Source of the DNA: Myxococcales bacterium
GTDB lineage: Bacteria > Myxococcota_A > Polyangia > Polyangiales > Polyangiaceae
Reading direction: 5' to 3'
DNA: 37,843 nt
Assembly (NCBI GenBank): GCA_021778125.1
Contig: JAJYCT010000010.1
Span: 1 to 37,843 of the forward strand
Positions 33,439 to 37,843 of this stretch are shown here, in pieces; the first letter of the stretch is position 1, and each line of letters starts with the position of its first letter. The notes below the pieces were generated by a model. That model worked only from the letters and a program-made list of their open reading frames with translations, searched no databases and was not told the origin of the DNA. Position numbers and translations under genes: made by a program.

Positions 33439-34059
33439 TCACTCCACGACGACGAGGTCACCGTCCTGGAGCACGAAGGCCTGGCTCGGGGGAATGCCGC
33501 GCGACAGATCCTCGTACGTGAAGCGGACCCGCAGCGGCGGCGGGCCCGCCCGCACGACGTAGATCCCGTCGCGCGAGGCGTAGTCGGTGAGCCCCCCCGC
33601 GCTCGCGAGCACCTGCGCGACCGTGGCCCTCGGGTCGAGGGCGAACGAGCCGGGGTGGGTCACCTCGCCCAGGACCGACACCTGGATCGGCTGAAACTCC
33701 TCGATCGAGACGGTCACGCTGGGCGCGTTGACGTAGCCCTTGAGCTTCTCCTCGAGCTGCTGCTTCAGGTCGGCCGGGCGCTTGCCCCGCACGTCGACGT
33801 CGCCCAGCGCGGGCAGGGCGACGCGGCCGTCGCTGCGCACTCGCTCGCGCGTCGACATCGCCTCCTGGTTGAAGACCTTGACGTTCAGCATGTCGCCGTC
33901 GCGGATCCGGTAGTCCTTCTCGGACGGCCGCGCGGTGTACTGCGCCGGCAGCTGCGCCACCCAGACGAACTGTCCCGGGCTGGAGCAGGCCGCGAGCCCC
34001 AGGAGCACGAGAGCCAGACGCACGATGGATCCCGAGACGACGTCGCGCACCAGCCGCAT
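33439..34059 (-). CDS. short OPX (polysaccharide export) lipoprotein, EpsY-like
   Basis: This is a 206-aa lipoprotein with lipobox GLAAC (lipid Cys at 25). The polysaccharide-export domain covers about 48-130 (YRIRDGDMLNVKVFNQEAMS and LPALGDVDVRGKRPADLKQQ) and an SLBB/soluble-ligand domain about 135-195 (VSVLGEVTHPGSFALDPRAT, then QVLASAGGLTDYAS). It ends shortly after this, so it lacks the C-terminal helix with which Wza crosses the outer membrane. Full-length Wza is near 380 residues. M. xanthus EpsY is similarly short and works with a separate barrel. The start is the ATG at 34059. Confidence 0.92.
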   Translation of the reverse strand: MRLVRDVVSGSIVRLALVLLGLAACSSPGQFVWVAQLPAQYTARPSEKDYRIRDGDMLNVKVFNQEAMSTRERVRSDGRVALPALGDVDVRGKRPADLKQQLEEKLKGYVNAPSVTVSIEEFQPIQVSVLGEVTHPGSFALDPRATVAQVLASAGGLTDYASRDGIYVVRAGPPPLRVRFTYEDLSRGIPPSQAFVLQDGDLVVVE

Positions 34060-34210
34060 GGCACGCTCATATCGCGACTCGTGCCCGCGGCCAACGAGCG
34101 TCGGCCAACCCGCGAAACGCGCCCTGCGAGAACCCGCGCGCCTTGCTATCCTGCTCGCCTCTCCGCTCGCGAGATCTCCGCGCCTGCGCGCGTACCCTGA
34201 TGGCGATCAC

Positions 34211-35989
34211 GTGAACGTCCCTCTGTCGAGCCTCCTCGTCGGCGAGCGAGTCGTGTCGCGGTGCGACGACGGCCTGCTCGAGGCGGAGTTCGCCCTCTTC
34301 GATCGATCCGAGGTCCTGCTGTCCGCCCTGCCGGGGCCCGGCATCCGCGAGGACGGCTACCTCACGACCGCCGGCTTCGCCCGCGCCCGGCTGCTCGAGG
34401 CCGGCGTCACCGCCGACCTCGCCCGCGGCGCCTTCCTCGCCCTCCGGTCCCGGCACCTGCGCTCGCTGGCGCGCAGCCCCGGCGTCCGCGATGTGCTCGA
34501 CCAGCTCGGGGCGTACGAGGCCTTCGAGGGCGGCGCGTACCGCGCCGAGCGCGGTCGCTACACGGGCGTGTGGCTCGACCTCGACGCGCTCGCGGCGCGC
34601 TGCCCGCTCCGCGACGCGTCGATCCTGTTCCAGGCGCTGCACCTCCTGCTCGTGCTCGACGAGGCGCGCGAGGACGTACCCGTGCGCCTGCTGACGGCGC
34701 GCTTCAACGAGCGGGGGCGTACCGCGCAGCGCACCTGGCACCGCGTCGATCTCGAGGGGGTGCACCGCCTGCCGAAGGTGCTCCGCGAGCAACAGGCGGT
34801 CGCGTCGGTGCCGCCGCCGTCGAGCGACGTGGCCGACGTCCGCGAGGAGGTGCTGCGCTCGCTGCGCGCGCGCGCCGCCATCTCGCCCGCGCCGGCCCGC
34901 CTCCAGGCGCTCGCCACCGCGATCGCGCGGACCGGCTCCACCCCACCTCCCGTCGCGCCGCCCGACGCCGACGACGGACCCGTCACCGAGCGGACCTCGT
35001 CGCGCCCCGCCTCGTCGCCGCCCCGGCTCTCGCCCGCCGCGGGCGCCCCGCGTGGCGCGACGCTCCCGCCGCTCGATCCGCTGCCGGACTTCACCGACCT
35101 GCGGCGCCACACCGAGCTGCTCCAGGGCGAGGACCACCTGCTCGCGGTGGCGCGGTCGCTCTCGGCGCTCGTGGCGCGGTCGTCCTTCGTGCCCGATCTC
35201 GCGATGCTCGCGGCGCGCGCGTGGCTCGCGGCGGGCGAGCTGGGCTACGCGAGGCACTTCGCGCGGATGATCGTCGAGGACCGCGTTGCGTCCGACGGCC
35301 TGCGCATCGCGGCACTCGAGGTCCTCGAGGCCACGCCCACGACCCACGAGTCGACGAGCCCGCCGCCGCCCATCCACCCGACGCCCGTGATCGTCCTGGA
35401 GGCGGAGGCCGAGCGCGAGCTACCGCCGGGAGGCTCGCTGCCGCCTTCCGAGGACATCGAGGTCACCGTCGAGGTCGAGCTGCCCCGCCGCCCGCCGCGA
35501 CCGGAGATCGTCGAGACGCTGGCGCTGCCGCCCGGGCTGTCCGAGGACCTGCTCGACGCCGGGGTGGTGCCGCGCACGCCGGGCGAGGCCCGCATCGCGA
35601 TGACGCGCCTCTCGCGCAGCCTCGGGCGCGACTACCGGCTCTGGTACGGGACGACGCTGCTCACCGACGTGACGGCGCTCGACGCCATGCAGCGCCACCT
35701 CCGCCGGCGCCTCGCCGAGGGCCCCCTGGACCCGAAGCGCCAGCGCCAGCTCGACATCGACCTCACCCGCCACGGGGCCCTGCTGAGCGAGATCCTGGCT
35801 CGGTCGCTCGGCGCGGCCTGGGTGGACCTCTCGCCCGAGGCCCCGGGGCACTGGGCCATGACGGTCCCGCCCGGGACCCGCGTCTGGCCCATCGGCCGGG
35901 TGATCCGCTTCTTCGTCCGGGGGTACCGCGAGGCCGATCTCATCGCCTTCTTCCAGGACCTCGAGCGGGCGGCGTCCCCCGCCGGATGA
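34211..35989 (+). CDS. uncharacterised 592-aa protein
   Basis: I recognise no family. The visible layout is an N-terminal domain (about 1-200: VNVPLSSLLVGERVVSRCDD and the YEAFEGGAYRAERGRYTGVW segment), then Pro/Ser/Ala-rich disordered stretches at about 265-290 and 380-420. Between them is a helical, TPR-like part (LLAVARSLSALVARSSFVPD, ARAWLAAGELGYARHFAR). A C-terminal domain (about 455-590) begins near GEARIAMTRLSRSLGRDYRL. There is no signal or membrane segment. The GTG at 34211 is the start I prefer; a weak ribosome site leaves it uncertain and longer frames reach back over the OPX promoter. It overlaps the PilZ gene. The N-terminus may resemble DUF4388/PATAN-type regulatory domains, but I cannot confirm this. 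Confidence 0.72.
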   Translation: MNVPLSSLLVGERVVSRCDDGLLEAEFALFDRSEVLLSALPGPGIREDGYLTTAGFARARLLEAGVTADLARGAFLALRSRHLRSLARSPGVRDVLDQLGAYEAFEGGAYRAERGRYTGVWLDLDALAARCPLRDASILFQALHLLLVLDEAREDVPVRLLTARFNERGRTAQRTWHRVDLEGVHRLPKVLREQQAVASVPPPSSDVADVREEVLRSLRARAAISPAPARLQALATAIARTGSTPPPVAPPDADDGPVTERTSSRPASSPPRLSPAAGAPRGATLPPLDPLPDFTDLRRHTELLQGEDHLLAVARSLSALVARSSFVPDLAMLAARAWLAAGELGYARHFARMIVEDRVASDGLRIAALEVLEATPTTHESTSPPPPIHPTPVIVLEAEAERELPPGGSLPPSEDIEVTVEVELPRRPPRPEIVETLALPPGLSEDLLDAGVVPRTPGEARIAMTRLSRSLGRDYRLWYGTTLLTDVTALDAMQRHLRRRLAEGPLDPKRQRQLDIDLTRHGALLSEILARSLGAAWVDLSPEAPGHWAMTVPPGTRVWPIGRVIRFFVRGYREADLIAFFQDLERAASPAG

Positions 35990-36066
35990 CGGACGCAGGG
36001 GGGAACGAGCCGGGGGGGCCGGTGCCGCTTGCGCGCGGGCCGGATCTTGGAGAGCCTGGAGAGGGG

Positions 36067-36399
36067 ATGAGCGAGCGTCGTCGCTACCGGCGGATCCAGG
36101 CGCCCGTCTACTGCCGGCCGGCAGGCGTGAGCCTGCTCGCGCGCCGCCGCCAGCCGGTCGACCTGAGCCTCGGGGGCGTGCGCGTCTTCAGCGACGACAA
36201 GTACCGCGTGGGGGAGCTCGTCAAGATGGAGTTCTTCCTCTCGGGCACCGAGCCGGTGACGTACACGGCGCAGGTGGTCTGGATCGACCCCCTGCCGCGC
36301 GGCGGCCCCGCGAGGTTCGACGTGGGGCTCAAGTTCGTGGACCTCTCCCCGCTGGCGCTCGAGCAGCTCGCGAGCCTGCTCGGCCCCGAGGGCGACTGA
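36067..36399 (+). CDS. PilZ-domain protein (putative c-di-GMP receptor)
   Basis: This is a 110-aa protein made of one PilZ domain. The c-di-GMP contact motif RxxxR is seen in ERRRYRRI (Arg5 and Arg9), and DxSxxG in VDLSLGGVR (Asp32, Ser34, Gly37). Both motifs are intact, so binding is expected. I chose the ATG at 36067 because GGAGAGGGG lies before it. An ATG at 35986 overlaps the previous stop (ATGA) and would add 27 low-complexity residues. It is the only c-di-GMP element in the window. Control of EPS synthesis or of the upstream protein is inferred. Confidence 0.9.
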   Translation: MSERRRYRRIQAPVYCRPAGVSLLARRRQPVDLSLGGVRVFSDDKYRVGELVKMEFFLSGTEPVTYTAQVVWIDPLPRGGPARFDVGLKFVDLSPLALEQLASLLGPEGD

Positions 36400-36428
36400 C
36401 CGCGGGCCGCGCCCGTCAGGGCGCCCCG

Positions 36429-36494
36429 CTCTCGCCCGGCCGCTCGGGCGCGCGGCGGGCGTTCCTGCGCCTGCCCACCCCGGCCGCGCGAGAG
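36429..36494. repeat. inverted repeat between convergent genes
   Basis: CTCTCGCCCGGCC (36429-36441) and GGCCGCGCGAGAG (36482-36494) are 13-base arms matching at 12 positions, separated by 40 bases. They lie between the stops of the PilZ gene and the glycoside hydrolase gene. A bidirectional terminator is possible. Confidence 0.45.
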
Positions 36495-36496
36495 GG

Positions 36497-37843
36497 TCAC
36501 CAGACGAACAGGCGCGCGCCGTACTGCCCGACGGTGACGGCTCGATCGCCGCCGGCGGCGCGGCGCGTCGTCGGCCCGGGCGCGCTCGGCGCGACGATCT
36601 CCTCGGCGCCCGCCGGCAGCGTCACGCTCGCCGAGTAGCCGTCCGTGTCCCACGCGAAGACCGCGAGCGCGCCGTGCTTGCCCGCGGCGGTCGTCTTGCG
36701 CCACACGTGCGGCACGGCCGTGACCGTCTTGCCCGACAGCAGCGGGCTCGGGATGATCGCCGGATCGGCGGCGGCCGTCAGGTCCAGGGCGCGCGCGGCG
36801 ACGCCGTCGCCCGCGAGGGCGAGCACGTCGGACGACAGCGCGAATGCGCGGCGCAGATCGCTCGTCTGCCGGCCGTCGCCGAGCAGGTAGTGGCCCCCGG
36901 CCAGCACCGAGTAGACGACCACGGTCCACGCCTCGGCGTCGGTGAGGTCGGCGCCGCGCAGCAGGACCACGTCCGGATCGAGCGACCACCACGCGTCGGT
37001 CATCGCGCGCATCGCGACGTGGCGCGCCTCGGCCATGAGAAACGGCGTGCTCGGCGTCTGGTGTGTCGTGTACGCGATGTCCGGCCCGATGCGCATGCTG
37101 TCGACCCAGCCGACCGACGGCAGCATCGGCGCCCCGCAGCCGATCAGGTGCGCGCCCGGCACGGCATCGCGCACGACCTTCATCCAGCGCGCGTACGACT
37201 CGAGCGACGTCACGGGCGCCTGCCGCACGCCCTCGATCGCGCCGCCGAGCAGGAAGTCGATCTTGAGCGTGTGGAAACCCGAGGCGTAGAGGCCCTGCAG
37301 CGTCTGCGTGACGAAGGTCACGGCCGCGGGATTCGTCACGTCGAGCGCGGCGCTCGTCGGGCCGAAGTTGTCGTACGTGCGCAGCGCGCCGCTCGCGTCG
37401 TGCACGAACCAGTCGGCGTGCGCGGCGATCCTCGGATCGCTCGTGTCGACATAGAAGGGCGCGATCCAGATCGCCGGCCGCAGCCCGAGGCCCTGCTCCT
37501 GCGCCGCGACCGAGCCCAGCGTCGCGCCGAACGCCGGCGCGGCCGTCCACGAGCCCCAGTGCGTCTCGTAGCCGTCGTCGAGCAGGACGTCGGCGAGCCC
37601 GAGGGGCTCGAGCGTCGCGGCGACCCACGACGCCTCGGTGAGCAGCTCCGCGGACGTGATGGGCGCGTAGTACAGGTTCCACGAGCCCCAGCCGCGAAGC
37701 GGCGCGTGGCGCGTCACCGCCGGCGGGTGCGCCGCCGCCACCGCGCGCGCGTACGCGTCGAGGCCCGCGCTCACGTCGCCGAGCGACAGGTGCAGGCCGT
37801 CGAGCGCGCGCGACTCGCCCGGCCCGAGCGCGCTCCCGGCGCC
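36497..37843 (-). CDS. GH36-like alpha-galactosidase family glycoside hydrolase, partial at window edge
   Basis: The C-terminal 448 residues of a glycoside hydrolase are visible; the frame stays open to base 37843, so the N-terminus lies outside. The catalytic TIM-barrel has GWGSWNLYY, DVLLDDGYETHWGSW and GLRPAIWIAPF, then the LKIDF segment, whose Asp matches the GH36/GH27 nucleophile position. MRIGPDI holds the likely acid/base Asp. The visible N-terminal piece (LGPGESRALDGLHLSLGD) resembles the sandwich-domain end of GH36 enzymes. The export signal, if any, is off the window. The sugar could be alpha-galactose or another alpha-linked sugar, perhaps from the EPS. A GTG at 37774 is internal, not the start. 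Confidence 0.85.
   Translation of the reverse strand, partial: GAGSALGPGESRALDGLHLSLGDVSAGLDAYARAVAAAHPPAVTRHAPLRGWGSWNLYYAPITSAELLTEASWVAATLEPLGLADVLLDDGYETHWGSWTAAPAFGATLGSVAAQEQGLGLRPAIWIAPFYVDTSDPRIAAHADWFVHDASGALRTYDNFGPTSAALDVTNPAAVTFVTQTLQGLYASGFHTLKIDFLLGGAIEGVRQAPVTSLESYARWMKVVRDAVPGAHLIGCGAPMLPSVGWVDSMRIGPDIAYTTHQTPSTPFLMAEARHVAMRAMTDAWWSLDPDVVLLRGADLTDAEAWTVVVYSVLAGGHYLLGDGRQTSDLRRAFALSSDVLALAGDGVAARALDLTAAADPAIIPSPLLSGKTVTAVPHVWRKTTAAGKHGALAVFAWDTDGYSASVTLPAGAEEIVAPSAPGPTTRRAAGGDRAVTVGQYGARLFVW

Overview
The window reads as chromosomal DNA of a very GC-rich (about 70 percent by eye) Gram-negative bacterium, most likely a myxobacterium or close relative (Myxococcota). The reasons are the third-position G/C bias, frequent GTG starts, lipoproteins with Asp/Gly-rich linkers, a TIGR04551-type outer-membrane protein otherwise known from myxobacteria, and an exopolysaccharide (EPS) gene set resembling the Myxococcus xanthus eps locus. 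I see no transposase, integrase, CRISPR array or phage gene. Nearly every base is coding and many neighbours overlap by 1-10 bases.

Region A (1-10998) is a polyhydroxyalkanoate (PHA) locus built around a divergent promoter. To the right lie phaR (regulator), a 91-aa phasin-like protein, a class III-size phaC synthase, a phaB-like reductase and, after a strong hairpin, a lipoprotein PHB-depolymerase-type esterase. To the left a tight seven-gene operon encodes an MFS transporter, a lipoprotein, a lipoprotein alpha/beta hydrolase, an outer-membrane barrel, a second lipoprotein paralogous to the first, a mini PhaE-like protein and an acyl-CoA ligase cut by the window edge. A 15-bp dyad, TTGTGC-N3-GCAACA, occurs before phaR/MFS and before the phasin gene. 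Together the two arms could take external PHA or hydroxyacids up, activate them and store them again.

Region B (11104-15728, minus strand) is a GDP-D-glycero-D-manno-heptose operon: hddC, hddA, gmhA, gmhB, a small transaldolase and an NAD-dependent sugar epimerase/dehydratase. The transaldolase could supply the sedoheptulose-7-phosphate that GmhA uses. A tRNA-Lys(CTT) gene with its own promoter separates this operon from the next region.

Region C (about 15880-34059) is a Wzx/Wzy-type EPS locus. It holds an initiating polyprenyl-phosphate sugar transferase, an overlapping single-domain response regulator, a Wzx flippase, a WecG-family transferase, a BY-kinase-like protein without a P-loop, a Wzz/Wzc-type chain-length protein, an outer-membrane barrel, GT2 and GT4 glycosyltransferases, an AsnB-type amidotransferase, a membrane EEP phosphatase/nuclease-fold protein, a beta-helix lipoprotein with nested Gly/Ser repeats, a Wzy-like polymerase, a 59-aa membrane protein and a short OPX lipoprotein. 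The short OPX and the separate barrel suggest a two-protein outer-membrane exit. Region D (34211-37843) has an unrecognised 592-aa protein overlapping a PilZ gene and, convergent to them, a GH36-like glycoside hydrolase that runs off the right edge.

All assignments come from reading translations and motifs; no database search was possible.
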